Source: Patiria pectinifera
Lineage: Eukaryota; Echinodermata; Asteroidea; Valvatida; Asterinidae
Assembly (NCBI GenBank): GCA_029964075.1
Contig: CM057149.1
Location: forward strand, 36,662,900-36,726,899
DNA: 64,000 bases
Direction of reading: 5' to 3'
Shown here piece by piece: positions 1-11,541 of this stretch. A program made the position numbers and the translations under genes. Within the stretch, counting starts at the first letter, position 1, and the number at the start of each line of letters is the position of its first letter. Below the pieces are notes generated by a model, which was not told where the DNA came from, ran no database searches, and was given only the letters and a program-made list of their open reading frames with translations.

Positions 1-538
1 GTTAACTTTTATTGGCAGGCGCCAGCTTTCTGCAATTCACAGAATATGTTTGCAAAACTAGGCCGGGTCCAACTGAAGGTTGATGTGTAACCATCTGTTG
101 TTGTGGTGTTTTTTATCGAATTCTCTGACTCTTTATACAAATTACGGTCAAATGACAGCAGTTGGTTTCATATGCTAATTGGCATGTCTTCGTGGTCGTT
201 GACTCCCACTTTGCAGTCGACCGGATCCGGAAAGTAATTGAGGCATAAATAGCTCCTTCAGGTCAACGCATGCATAAAGCGTTTACCTGTCTGTTTTGTA
301 CTTCAAACGTGCCCCAATGTCCGTGATCTCGGTGGTAACTGAATACATCAAGTCTGTTCATTGCTCCCAAACCAGAAAGACTGAACTTGCTGCTTGGATT
401 GTGTGTGTGATTCTCCTTAACCACTCGCCTGCTTAATTTCTGAAGTAATCCTTGGCCACTGAAGAAACAAAGTTGTCCAAAGTCCTCTTTTTTCCCCTTT
501 TTTTTTTAAAAATGTGTTCATGTACGTGACCTGTCATA
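1..538. other. Non-coding DNA, nothing recognised
   Basis: There is no exon, repeat copy or structured element that I can support. Only short chance reading frames occur. Confidence 0.5.
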
Positions 539-1212
539 CAGGGTGAGTCAAATAAAGCGGAACCCAAACCCCAAAAGTTATATTTCATATTAAAAAAAAT
601 ATGTACATGTAGCTCCACAAATAATAATGACTGGAAAGCTAATTTCATAAGGTCCTTTGAGATGAAAAATTACTGAAATTGGTCAATCCATTCAGAAAAT
701 ATCACCATTTAAACAGAATAACCCTAAAACCTGTCTCGTCCAAAAAATGCGATTTCAAGAATCTTCAAATGTCACCAAACATCACCAGCGATACAATCTC
801 AGTGTAAACGTTCAAAATATTCAACAGAATCCCTTTGAAGGCCTGTCCTTTATTAAACAAAGTAGATTTTATAAATCATATTGTTTGCCTAACCAGGGTT
901 GTTAATAAAGATATTGTGTACTACAGTTGGTGACAGTTGTTGAAACAAGTATTCTGTGTCATTTTCTTTGTTGTTCCAAACAGTCAAAACACACAATGAA
1001 TTGAGTTTTTTGGGGGGCGATACAGGTTTTAGGGTCATGGTGTTTAAATGGTGATATTCTTTTAACGGATTGAGCAATTTCAGTAATTTTTTCGTCTAAA
1101 AGTAGCTTATGAAATTGGCTTTCCAGTCATTATTATTTTGGTGCTACATATTTTTTTAAAATATGAAATATATTTTATGGGGTTTGGGTTCCGCTTTTTT
1201 GGACTCGCCCTG
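539..1212. mobile_element. TA-flanked foldback MITE, family C, copy 1
   Basis: The element begins CAGGGTGAGTC and ends GACTCGCCCTG, and is bordered by TA on both sides (537-538, 1213-1214), which is the target duplication expected for Tc1/mariner-type elements. The inverted arms are long, about 539-734 and 1022-1212, and include AATAAAGCGGAAC at the outer end. A second full-length copy is at 59528-60197. No transposase frame is present, so it is non-autonomous. A 62-codon antisense frame at 1077-889 is partly shared with copy 2 but looks coincidental. Confidence 0.85.
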
Positions 1213-3144
1213 TAGTCCATTCCTTTCACCTGTTGCTCACATAATTTTTCCCATAATGTGGAAAACTTCTGAATGTGACAGTAGAAATAAATATCATGGT
1301 TCATGTGTGAACATTGTGTTTTCATGCATTATGGAACAACAAAATGTTTGAGGGTTACAAAAAATCATACATTTCCGGTAAAGAGCTTTTGAAAAAGATG
1401 TTTTTTTTTAAACATATTTCCAGTCACTGAATTTCTCTCATATTTAAGAAATTTCTCTCATATTTAAGAAATATTCTGGGCATACAGCATTCTTCCAGGA
1501 CATAACTGGTCACCGAAGGGTTTAAATAATAAATACCCTCATTTCAAATTAGTTGCTTATTTATTTATACGTGTATGCCCATATTCGATAGTTATTTATT
1601 CTTTGTATTCTTATCACAAACACAATTGTGCATGCTTGCCAACTGTAAATTTACCAGTAACATCTTTGTCGGGACTCCAAATTTACATTTCTGCATGTTG
1701 AATAATATATAGAGTGCCGCCGGCAATTTTGTGCCCAGAATCGATGCACCAGAGTTCTATTTTAAGAGCGACATGGTTGAATGTCACTGACGATCAAGGC
1801 AATATATTCATTTTACTATAATGGCAGCTGGGGGGGGGGGATTTTGTAACCTTGGCCACTTGGCTGTATAAAATTGTGACTTTGCTGAAGGTTCACTATC
1901 CACTTTTAAATTGTTTTTCTCTTTAATCTGTTTCTATGGCAACGGAAGTTATACAATGCAAGTGCATGTGAATTAGTCTAGATATCAGTTGGCTTCATGT
2001 TTGAAGGGAAATGATTGTTTCAAAGAAAACAACCAAATAAAGACAAATATTCTTCTAAGTTGACCCCACAACATATTATATTTTGGGGGGACTGTATGGA
2101 CGGAGAGGTTTATGTCTGTGTAAATGCCATTCCAGCTTGCAGCCTGTAATGTTCTCCATGTGTCTATTTTTAGCTCTATCACCGTGTATAAACTGCAGTA
2201 AATTGATTGAAGAGTTTATATTTGGCACGATTCTGAAAGCTTTTTGGAGTTAAACTCGGGATGAAATATTTTCAATGAATTTAAAGTACTTTTCAATTTT
2301 CTTTTTTATCGTTTGAATTCTCCCAAATGATTTTTATAATGTAGTTAAAATAGGGAAGAAATTTAAAGTTCTGTGACTGGAGGCTGAGAAGACAGTAGTG
2401 CATGGAACTAGAACTTTTCTTACATTGAGAAACTTGTTCAGTGCATTATCACTGCCGTTTGGTTTTTGCGTAAGATTTGAAATCCTAAATCCTGTTAAAT
2501 TTTCTTGAAATAATATCCAATTATAGTAAATCATTCTTCGTTAAGTCCAAGGCATTTTTTTCTCTCAAAATTTAGCTCATGTTTACTATTGGACGAATAA
2601 TAAGAACATTTTATTATATTTTAATATAACAAAGATCCTTGTGTCATGCTGTGAAATAATATGCATGTGTGATAAATTTGAAGAAACTTGGTATTGTGCA
2701 ATTTTTGTATTGGTCGTCAAAATGCTGGATACATGTATTTGAAAAATATATGCAAGGTCAATTAATTTCTGGCTAGCTGAATGGCTAATTCCAGAATAGT
2801 TGATCATTTTGTCTATATTCTTTAAATCACGTGATGCCCATTGTCCATGCCACCTGTTATTGTCATGGCAATAGTGACATGTGTCCTTGTCACATGTCAT
2901 TATTGTCACATTGTCGTCATTTCTCAAATTAAATGTGTTAACCTTAACACTGTATGAATCCACATTACACTTCACTATTTAGTGGTTTGTCACAATCACA
3001 GCGTAAACAAGTGCGCATCACATAACCCAACATAACGTTGCGAGATCCTTGGCACAACATTTTATCACAAGTTGTAAGCAAGTGGCTGTACTGTGTTTTA
3101 CTGTCAATGCTAGCAAGACGTTTTAACACCACAATTCACCACAC
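1213..3144. other. Non-coding DNA with minor simple repeats
   Basis: No gene was recognised. The interval contains the 20-bp duplication at 1431-1470 and a G run near 1831-1841. Confidence 0.5.
1431..1470. repeat. 20-bp perfect tandem duplication
   Basis: ATTTCTCTCATATTTAAGAA occurs twice in perfect head-to-tail order (1431-1450 and 1451-1470). Confidence 0.95.
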
Positions 3145-3602
3145 AGACTCTGTGCACAAGTACCCCCTCAATGTTTACAAAGAGAGAGTTGAGGGCAATG
3201 GTGGATCCAGGGGAGGGGGGCCAACGGGGGCCATGCCCCCCTCCCCCCCCCCCCTTTAAAAAAACCTTTAAAGTGACGTCGCAATGAAGACAAGCACTGC
3301 ATACACCACCATCTTTTCCTCAAAAAATTTAGTTAAAGTGGTCAGAAATCGTCTCAGATCGCACCACAGAGCATCTAGAATCCAAACATTTTAGGGGGGC
3401 CCTTAAGCGGGCCCCGAACCCCACGCCGTAATTTTTGGGACCCACTTTTTTAGGGGACCAAAATTTGTTTTGGCCCCACCCCAAAATTGTGTTCTGGATC
3501 AGCTCCTTGGTTGAGGGAGACCACATGGATGTGGACTAGTGCACTTACACAATTGTCAATGGCACTTGACGCCCACGCAATAGATTTGTGCACACATTCA
3601 GA
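3145..3602 (+). mobile_element. Family A short element, copy 1, split by an insertion
   Basis: The left part carries CTCTGTGCACAAGTACCCCC, shared with the copies at 11353, 19942, 32311, 45841 and 49919. The right part resumes at GTTGAGGGAGACCAC (3510 on) and ends near TTTGTGCACACATTC, as in the other copies. Between them sits the family B element at 3196-3509. The ends of this copy are decayed, so its limits are approximate. Confidence 0.7.
3196..3509. mobile_element. hAT-like MITE, family B, copy 1, nested in family A
   Basis: The element starts CAATGGTGGATCCAG and ends CTGGATCAGCTCCTTG, which are imperfect terminal inverted repeats. It is bracketed by the 8-bp direct repeat GTTGAGGG (3188-3195 and 3510-3517), the duplication size typical of hAT transposases. 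It has runs of G and C near the ends and no coding capacity. A second copy is at 41147-41440. The insertion interrupts an older family A element. Confidence 0.85.
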
Positions 3603-4219
3603 ATAGAAATAATCCTGCCTTTTTTCACATCATATGTGTGCAAACCAAAACTGTATGTGCTAAAGAATGTAATAGTGAATGGCCTATTAAACTGAGTAAA
3701 GATTACTACAAAATGCTGAAATAAAAAAAAATTAAAAAAAAATTGGTGAGACTTTAGCTCAAAAAGATGGTTGTGCGAACTGCTAACAAGCAGCATGTGT
3801 CATTTAGAGGACTCTGTACCTATAAGGACATCTCACAACCAAAATGGCCTTTTCACGGGTATCCTCCCATCACCAGCTGTACAAATGACACCTGTTTGAA
3901 CCATTGAAAGATGGTCCTCACAAGAACGCTTAAGGGGACTCCAAGATGAGACAAATTTAGATTTCTTCATTTGATGGTTGTTCAGAATCTGTATTTGAAC
4001 CAAAATGATTGACAAATTGGCGATAGCTTCAGGGGTAAGAAGGAAGACTTAATGACAAGTGTCATATGGATTTATTTTTGTTACTTTATTTAGACAGCTT
4101 TCCAGTTTAAGTAGGAATTTATTCGGTAAGGCTGATTTGTCCAAGGTGTCACTTTTTGATAGAGGTTTCTTCCTCAAGCCAGATTTAAAAAGAAATTATA
4201 TTAATATTATTTCTCACTT
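3603..4219. other. Non-coding DNA, nothing recognised
   Basis: No supported exon or repeat copy was found. Confidence 0.45.
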
Positions 4220-4909
4220 AATTGTGAGGCGTTCTGGCAAAATGAGACGGAAATGAGCACCGGCCATAGTGGAGAAAAATGCAAAAAAATGAAGAGTGTA
4301 GTGATGAACTTTTTTCTGATTTTCAGTTTTATTGACATTTGTAATCTTTGATATCAAGAAAACCATCATATTATTGTACTCTGGTTCCCTGACCCCACTT
4401 AAGATAACGGGACAAATTTATAGACTTTGGGGAATTGTAAGATCAGAGAATCAGTCTAGCAGGGTTTTAGTCTTCACATGTGTGTAATCAATTGCAAAGA
4501 AAATGCAGAGGAACTAAATATAAAAAAGTAGGAGCACTTCTTGAAAAAGGCCAGTTTTCTCCAATGCTGGTCGGCCGACCAGCGTTGGACAAATACAGTT
4601 TTTCTTGAAAACGTCAGCACACCAGGAGCCACAACTTTACAGGATGCTTAAGACTGTCATTCCCTAACAATCCAGTAAGATATTTCGTGATAATTTGATC
4701 ATTTCGTTTTTGATGTTTGCAAATGTTGTATCTTCCCTTTAATGCTATAAATGCGAACTTTAAACAGCCATAACTTGTCAACGGAATGTCCGATTGAAGT
4801 GCAACAAACAGAATTGTAGGGATAATTTTATTCTCTTTCCTAACACCCACAAACGCCCATTACGACCTCTGCCCAGTTCTGTCTCATTTTGCCAGAATGC
4901 CTCACAATT
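4220..4909. repeat. Probable foldback element with inverted arms
   Basis: About 40 bp around 4218-4258 recurs inverted at about 4868-4909, with the core AATTGTGAGGCRTTCTGGCA followed by AAATGAGACRGAA. The 610 bp between the arms has no coding capacity and contains the 28-bp palindrome at 4561. This looks like an old foldback transposon or an inverted duplication. No target duplication is visible. Confidence 0.5.
4561..4588. repeat. 28-bp near-perfect palindrome
   Basis: CCAATGCTGGTCGG is followed directly by its inverted partner CCGACCAGCGTTGG, with one mismatched pair and no loop. It lies near the middle of the foldback region. Confidence 0.9.
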
Positions 4910-5043
4910 GATGTCATTCAGAGCCGACACGATAGAACTTATTGGCAAGCTTATTAGGAATATATATCATACTTTACTTGTTATGGATATTAAATTTTAG
5001 TTTCAAATATGGAATGTGTGCAGTCCAGTGCCTTTATGAAGCA

Positions 5044-5307
5044 CAGAACTATTATTATTTTATTATTATTTTCATTTCTGGAAATGAAACCAAGGTTTCC
5101 TCAAAAGTGCCCTTGCACACTGTAGCTCGCAAGCCTGAAGAAACCTGTACAGGGAAGACATTGAGAAGAAATTAGTTTTAGGGGTGGGAGGAAAACCCAT
5201 GGAATCAGGCAGGGATTGAAAACCCAATCCACATGTTGGCCCAGGCGGGATTGGAACCGGGGTCACAGTGTTGGAAGGCGAGGAAAGTACCCAACCTGAC
5301 TGCCCCC
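5044..5307 (-). mobile_element. tRNA-derived SINE, family 3, copy 1
   Basis: Read on the minus strand, the element has a Pol III B-box-like GGTTCCAATCC near the 5' end, then GCCTGGGCCAACATGTGGAT, and ends in an AAT-repeat tail. The copy at 51099-51352 shares the body and the AAT tail. The 5' GGGGGCAGTCAGGTTGGG resembles a degenerate A box. Confidence 0.8.
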
Positions 5308-6690
5308 TTATTGTGTATAAGATGTGCTCAGTAGGGAAAGCACTTAGAGGGGCCTCTCTTTATTAAGGAGACACACAATGGGTTTGGTCTAAGTTACAAA
5401 CAATACCAACCTTTTTGTTTTCTTCACCTATTTCCTAGCGGCTTTAGGGGGAGGGCACACAAGGGGAGGCACAGGCCTCCTGCAGGGTGCCTGTACCCCC
5501 CCCCCCCCCCCCCCTTCTTAGTTATGCCACCTGATGAGCTCCACTCATTGAATTTCTGGTCATTCTACTTACATATTGGTGAAAGCATTTTGCATTAGCT
5601 TATCATGATTTGTAGTTATTACAATTTCATTTGCCTTTTTTGTGTGTGGAATACAATCTGCAGAAATAGTTGTTCAAGCTGAACTTCACAATAAGTGGGC
5701 TTCGGCAAACCAATGAAAACCTGAGAATCTCTGGAACTGGGGACACAAACTGAAATTTACCTTCTTCTCCTGACTTGTAATCAAGCACAAGTCAATCACA
5801 AGGCAAATCACAAGACAGTAACGTGGGGACGAACCAGTTCATTTGAATAGCTGGTCACACGACTTAATACTGGGATGTCTTGCGATCGACATGTGATGGC
5901 TTGATTACGATTCGGCCTTTCACATCTGGAAACAGAAATGGATAGCTCGATGTCAACGCATGTTGTGACAAGTCTGGAGAACGTCTCTATCAAAGTATCA
6001 TTTCCTCGACTTAGCCAAGCACCTTGGGACTAGGACATCATTGATATGCTCATGGCTTCCCTCTCGTTCCTCAACCAACCACCCTCGTCTACCCCCAACG
6101 TGTTAAATTTGACAGTCCAACCATTCCTTGCAGCATAAACACAGTCTGTTTCCGAGACTGTATACTTCCGGTGATAACATCCGGACTACAGAGGTGTTCA
6201 GATCACTCATGGGCTCCTGACAGGGCGTTCCAGGTAATTGACCCGCAAAAGTATGGCACAAACAGTTTTTACAGTTAACGTGTAAATAAGTATGCAATCC
6301 ACTTGTCCAATTCTGCAGGTAGGAATTGTATGTATTTACGTGTAGAATGTGAAAACTTAAATTTAGTTTATAATCCCTGCCTGCATTAGGGTCAAATTTC
6401 ACGGCCGTTATACACAGAATTGAAAGCACAGAAATGATTTGTTTTGCAAAAAGCAGTTTACCGATCAAAATGTGTGATGCATATTATTATTCACTGGCTC
6501 TCGGCTCATTTTGCTTCTTGTAAATTTAGTAAGCAATATTTTTCTGTTTAGCAGCAGTGGTGGCGCCAGACTCTAAAATGGGGGGGGGTCAATTGGGGGG
6601 GCAAGGAAACATCTGAAGATCCTTCCAAACCCATCATATTAATATGTAAACTTCATTTTTCCCTGATTTGTTTTTCCATTGCTATATGAT
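5308..6690. other. Non-coding DNA with a poly-C run
   Basis: No supported gene was found. A long C run lies at about 5498-5514. A donor-like site near 5750 on the minus strand was followed, but it leads to a frame with no acceptor. Confidence 0.45.
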
Positions 6691-6960
6691 GGGGCAGTGT
6701 GGCCTAGTGGTTAGGGTTTATGGGTTCAAATCCAGCCGCTGGCCATAGGTTGTGTCCCTGGGCAAGCCACTTCACCCCCACTTGCCTCTCTCCACCCAGG
6801 AGTATAAATAGGTACTGGCATTAGCTGGGTGGTAACCTGCGATGCACTGGCATCCCGTCCAGGGGAATAGAAATATTCTCAGTTGTTTCATGCTACTAAA
6901 CCGGAGTCCGGTCTGATGGGCCACATTGGCTTGTGACGGACTTCACTTGCTACCTTTTTT
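6691..6960 (+). mobile_element. tRNA-derived SINE, family 1, copy 1
   Basis: The A box TGGCCTAGTGG and B box GGTTCAAATCC match Pol III promoter consensus. The body includes CACTGGCATCCCGTCCAGGG and the 3' end is T-rich. Compared with the inverted copy at 46287-46580, about 30 bp between the two boxes is missing, which should weaken or abolish internal promoter function. Confidence 0.85.
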
Positions 6961-7284
6961 TAAAATGTTTATTCAATCTTATTTGTGGCAAATGGCATAA
7001 AAATGAAAACCACTTTACAGCATCATAGTTTGTAAAAGTGTGATGAACAAATTAATCATTCATAGTGCAAAATGTTGAACCCACGTAATTCATGGGTTGA
7101 ACAAGATGGAGTCCAATGACGGTGCAGATTTTTACTTGTTGATTGAAATATTCTGTTGATTGCATATCCCACGTCTAATCATATGTCAAATCATGTGGCT
7201 GTCATTTTTGTTATGAATAAAGTAACAAAGGTGCACAGAGAAAAAAAAACAAAGAAAGAAACTGAAGCCATTCCAAGAAAAGAA

Positions 7285-7947
7285 CAATTCAGTTGGTGTA
7301 AAACATTTATTAGGAAATAAACCAAGCACGTAAAATGCAAAAAGAAAAAGGCAGAAAAAAAGTCAACTCAAAACTGAAGAAACTGATTTCCAATCAGGGG
7401 AAAAAAATTAATAAAAACGACAAACAACTAGAACCATTTGCAAGAATCAAACGCATTTGAGCTGCAACGTTTTATTTGTGCCAATGTACAAATGAAAATG
7501 CATGTACCTCGTACCTTGTAAATATAAAAAGGAAAAACAAAAAGAACACCCTTTCTACAATCTACAATGCTGTATGATGCATCAAACCCGAGAATCATTT
7601 TCTGTCTTCTCACATAGGTAAAAATTCTACAGGTGTTATTCTACTTTGTCTGGTTTGTTTTAACGATGGACTACTTGGAATACAGCAACATTCATCATAA
7701 ACATTAGTAAATTGGTCATCGTTTCAAGACGCCAAAAGTTATAATTAGCAGTACCATGATCCTAACCTTATTAAAGGTTGTTTATATAATTACAATAAAT
7801 ATCACACGTGATAATAAAACCCCAAAGAAGGAATGCTTTCATTATATATATAATATATATTATATATATACACACAATCGTCTCATGAATATGCAAGACA
7901 GTCTATTTACATAAATTTGCATGACCATTTAACTCTGCTTGACTGCC
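7285..7947 (-). other. Tentative 3' UTR of the minus-strand gene
   Basis: This AT-rich, repeat-poor stretch lies downstream of the proposed stop codon. It contains two AATAAA hexamers on the minus strand, at 7474-7469 and 7311-7306, and an AT alternating run at 7844-7872. Its length, several hundred bases, would be ordinary for an animal 3' UTR. The assignment depends on the tentative terminal exon. Confidence 0.3.
7306..7311 (-). terminator. Candidate poly(A) signal AATAAA
   Basis: This is an AATAAA hexamer on the minus strand; cleavage would fall at about 7275-7295. Another hexamer at 7474-7469 could serve an earlier site. Such hexamers are common by chance in AT-rich DNA. Confidence 0.25.
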
Positions 7948-8004
7948 CTACCCATTAGGCAACTGGCTTGAAAACTGTACAGTCATTAAATACAATGTCT
8001 TTGG
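7948..8004 (-). CDS. Tentative terminal coding exon, unidentified gene
   Basis: A very strong acceptor (pyrimidine tract ending GCTTCTTTCCTCAG) at 8005 opens a phase-0 frame reading PKTLYLMTVQFSSQLPNG then TAG at 7950-7948. This phase matches the donor of the exon at 13285-13671. A rival reading starts at 8123 with PEDINFHTSPSPHQSVGS and stops at TAG 8069-8067. It is also phase 0 and has more coding-like composition, but a poor acceptor. The block 7940-8150 is less AT-rich than its surroundings, which supports an exon here in some form. Which reading is right cannot be settled from the sequence alone. Confidence 0.35.
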   Translation of the reverse strand, partial: PKTLYLMTVQFSSQLPNG

Positions 8005-8135
8005 CTGAGGAAAGAAGCAACGAAAGGCGCAAGTTTGAGAGACAGAAAATTGCGAGGGAGAACTCGCTAGCTTCCGACAGACTGATGTGGGCTGGGACTG
8101 GTGTGGAAATTAATATCCTCAGGCTCACTGTGAAA

Positions 8136-11100
8136 GTGTAATTCACCTTCAATTTGTCAAACAATCTGACAGTTTTTTATTAGATAATTAAATTGGATGT
8201 AATCCTGTTGATGTTTGTATCAGTCTTAAGCCGTAAAAATTGGCAATTTGTTGGTTCCTACTGAAATTAATTTTCAGGACGTTTCCCATTTCCCAGCCCA
8301 CATCATGCCTAGTTGCTACAACTATGGGTGAATTGATCAACGTTACTCTTTTCTGTGCTCTAAACAAACGTCACAACTGACCAATATTACGGCTGACGTT
8401 GAACTAATGAAATGTCCTCAAAGGCACATCTACCGAACAAAATTAATAAAAGAAAGAAAAATCATTCCTCTTTTACCATACCTTTGAAAAAATCTACACT
8501 TCTCTTTCATATTTTATTTGATCTAGTATTTACACACAGTCCTTTGTCTACTCTACATCTGTTTAAATATTTGTTTTTCATTATTATAACTTTCATAAAA
8601 CATGATTTGGAAAACACCAAGTATATTGAATAGTACTATGGATATTAAGACACTGCAAATGAAGAATCATTCTTTCTGTCAGGTATATATATTACATCTT
8701 CTCATGAATGTATGTAAAAATCAACAAACAGTCAATAATATTTTAAAACTGTTCATATAGCCCATTTACTTTTTTTACAATGCAAATCTGAATAAATGAA
8801 GAAAAAACAAGCAATCGATTTCCTAGAAACCAGTTTGTTTTCTTTCGAAAACTTTCATGATTGTTTATTAAATGCTAAACATGTACATCATTTCTCTTGG
8901 CAAATGGTTGTTGTCAGCCTTTCTTTAATTTTTGGATTCTGTTCAGGTATTCCTTTTTTCCTTTTCTCAGATAGGGGGAAAAAGCTCAATCTCTGGTTAC
9001 CCGTCAACTTTGACCTTTGTTGAGAATTCATGAAAAAAAGGAAAGAAGATGGGTACCAAGATTGGCCATGCTGGTGTAAAATCAAAAAAAAATAATAACA
9101 CATTTTCTTCACAGATTTTCTTCATGAAACTGTTGTCTGACAATTCAAGTACATGTACATGCCAAAACCTTTCTGCATTTTTATCTTCTTTGCAATTAAA
9201 ATCTGAACAAGAATAAAAAATTCCTCAGCAATTCGTTATTAGTGAACAGCACAGACAAGTGGTATCTCACATTTATAGTACTGACATAAACGTCTGTGGT
9301 TGATTTATATTTATGGGGAACATTAGGCCTACTACATGAGTGGATTTTTTGTTAAATACAACTGTAGTGCAATTGGGTCTAATTTTAGAAATTTGCCCTT
9401 CACAAATGCACGCATATCAGGTTAAAAAAAGGTAAGGATTGCAAAAGTTAACAAAAGTTATTTTTGAATTTTGGGATTGCTCACTAATTAAAGATGGAAA
9501 TAGAAGGGAAAAAAGTTGTCGATGCTGTTATTTAAGAAGAAGAAAAAAAGAATACAGAAACAAGAATTAAGTCCAGTTGACCAAAATAAAACGGCAACAA
9601 AACATAGTTTCATTGTGAAGTTAAACTTGGAATATGGATTAATTATACATTGATAAGGATGGAAAAAAAACTCAAAGCTCTCTGGTACATGTATAAATAA
9701 TTTGTTTACTGAGAGTAAAACGCCAAGGTACTATGAGAGGCGTTAACCTGCATACATGTATTTCTATTAAGGAACTATGTCCGGCATAATGTTCTGTACA
9801 ATCTGAATGATATTATTGGTAATTGAATACAGGAAAAATTGCACCAAGTATCTGAAAGATGTCCCAATGCTAAACATTCTACTGACCTCTAATGTCTTGA
9901 CAAAATTACATTTTCAATTTAACAAAAACAAATCAAAACAAATCATAAAATCGAGCATGAAACTTAAAACAATACGTAATTCAAATTTACAAAATATGAA
10001 TACAACCATTTTTTTTGTTTTTACAAAAATAACCCAAGTTGAAATAAATTACATAATTTTTAATTCTTGAAACTGTACCCTTAATCACGGGTATTGCATC
10101 CCTCTTTATAAAAGCAGAAAAAAAATCAAACAAAAAGTCAAGATAATCAAAACTCCAAACATTGCAATCAACAAACTTTGTACAAAACCTTTTTTTTTTA
10201 TTGCAAAGAATGATGGAAAAACTAACAAGTTCTGTGATCCAAGCAAATATGCTCCCGCAAATTTTTTTTCGTCTTCACACCGTTCAAAACTCCCAGCAAA
10301 ATTATATGGCATATCCTTTTTCCCACATTAAATTACAAATCTTGCAAAAACTGCATCAATCTCATCAACATCATGTCCTTTTTTTAATTCAAAAAGAAAA
10401 CTTAATTTCCCATTTGCTTAAAGTAAAATGTACTGATGACACATTCATTTTTATGCCCGCTGGTAAAATATTACAAAGAATTGTTTTCCCGTTGGTGTAT
10501 GTGCGGTTTTCTTTTTTTACTATTCAGTACTTTATAAGACTCATGACCCATTTAATTAGAAAGAAAAAAACCTATGGAATTCCGATAAGGCATACTGTGC
10601 CGAGTGTATAAGCAATAACTTATATAACCAATATATACTTGGATAGCTGTTATAACCAATATATACTTGGATAGCTGTCACCCGAATTTCAAATTCCATG
10701 TAAATCTTCTCTTTTACGAAAAAAAAAATGCATTTACATGATAATGTACAGGTTCTCTTCACATAAAAAGACAATACCGTAGTTTACAGGGGCTTGGATT
10801 TTTTGCTCTTAAAAATATACATGAACATGAAAAGTGGTATGAAACCATAAAGATTGGTTTGAGAATATCTCGTCAATAGGTCGCTTTGCCTCCGTCAAGA
10901 TTAACAAAAGTATATATGCTTGAGACTGGCGATATACAAATGCACACTTATCATATAAGATTACATATTAGTGTGCGATATGTGATACAGGTACCATATA
11001 CAATAGGATCATGACATGTTACAAGAGATATTACGGGATATAAACCCATGACCATTAGGGGACTATCATACACAGAGTGGGGAGACTTCTTTATATTTGG

Positions 11101-11352
11101 AACACCTTATCACTTCTCAAGAAGTTCGAAGCAAGCAATCTGACAAGTTGTCCAATGATTTTTTTTTTTAAATCGAAGTGCGGATGCCATGTTGTTTATT
11201 AATAGCATGGTAAAAATGTATGTACAGCTAATTTCCTGTATTGTAAGTACAGAATGAACTTTCTAAGAGCATCAACCCAACTCCCCCTGCTATGTTTCTT
11301 ATCTGCCTAGAGACAGAGAGCGCATTGTTACCGGGTTCAAACCTTGAATTAC
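8136..11352 (-). other. Intron, AT-rich, no element recognised
   Basis: This is an AT-rich block with many homopolymer A/T runs. The longest frame in the window (149 codons, + strand, 10162-10611) lies here, but its composition looks like chance in AT-rich DNA. The only clear repeat is the duplication at 10623. Confidence 0.4.
10623..10678. repeat. 28-bp perfect tandem duplication
   Basis: The unit beginning TATAACCAATATATACTTGG and ending ATAGCTGT is present twice, at 10623-10650 and 10651-10678. Confidence 0.95.
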
Positions 11353-11541
11353 TATGAGACTCCGAGCACAAGTAAACCCTCATTAGTGACCAAAAATATC
11401 ATAGCTGCCGTACCACTGGTGAGACCCCTGGTGGTGTGTTCTTGTAGTGTTCGCCACACCAGGGGCTACTGACTGTAGTGGCAAAATGCCAAATACGTGT
11501 GAAGTTCGTGGACGAAGCGCCCTCTACTGTTCATGCAAGGT
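11353..11541 (+). mobile_element. Family A short element, copy 2, diverged
   Basis: The left end GACTCCGAGCACAAGTAAAC and right end GCGCCCTCTACTGTTCATGC match the other family A copies; the middle is diverged or replaced. Confidence 0.55.

Noticed and set aside
5756..5850. Good AAG/GTAAAT donor on the minus strand
   Set aside because: The only open frame upstream runs into a stop with no AG acceptor in between.
6691..6735. Functional tRNA gene
   Set aside because: The boxes are followed by a SINE body and part of the tRNA-like region is missing, so it is a retroposon copy.
10162..10611. 149-codon plus-strand frame, the longest in the window
   Set aside because: It lies in AT-rich DNA, is rich in Phe, Ile, Leu and Lys without domain signals, and has no splice or repeat support.
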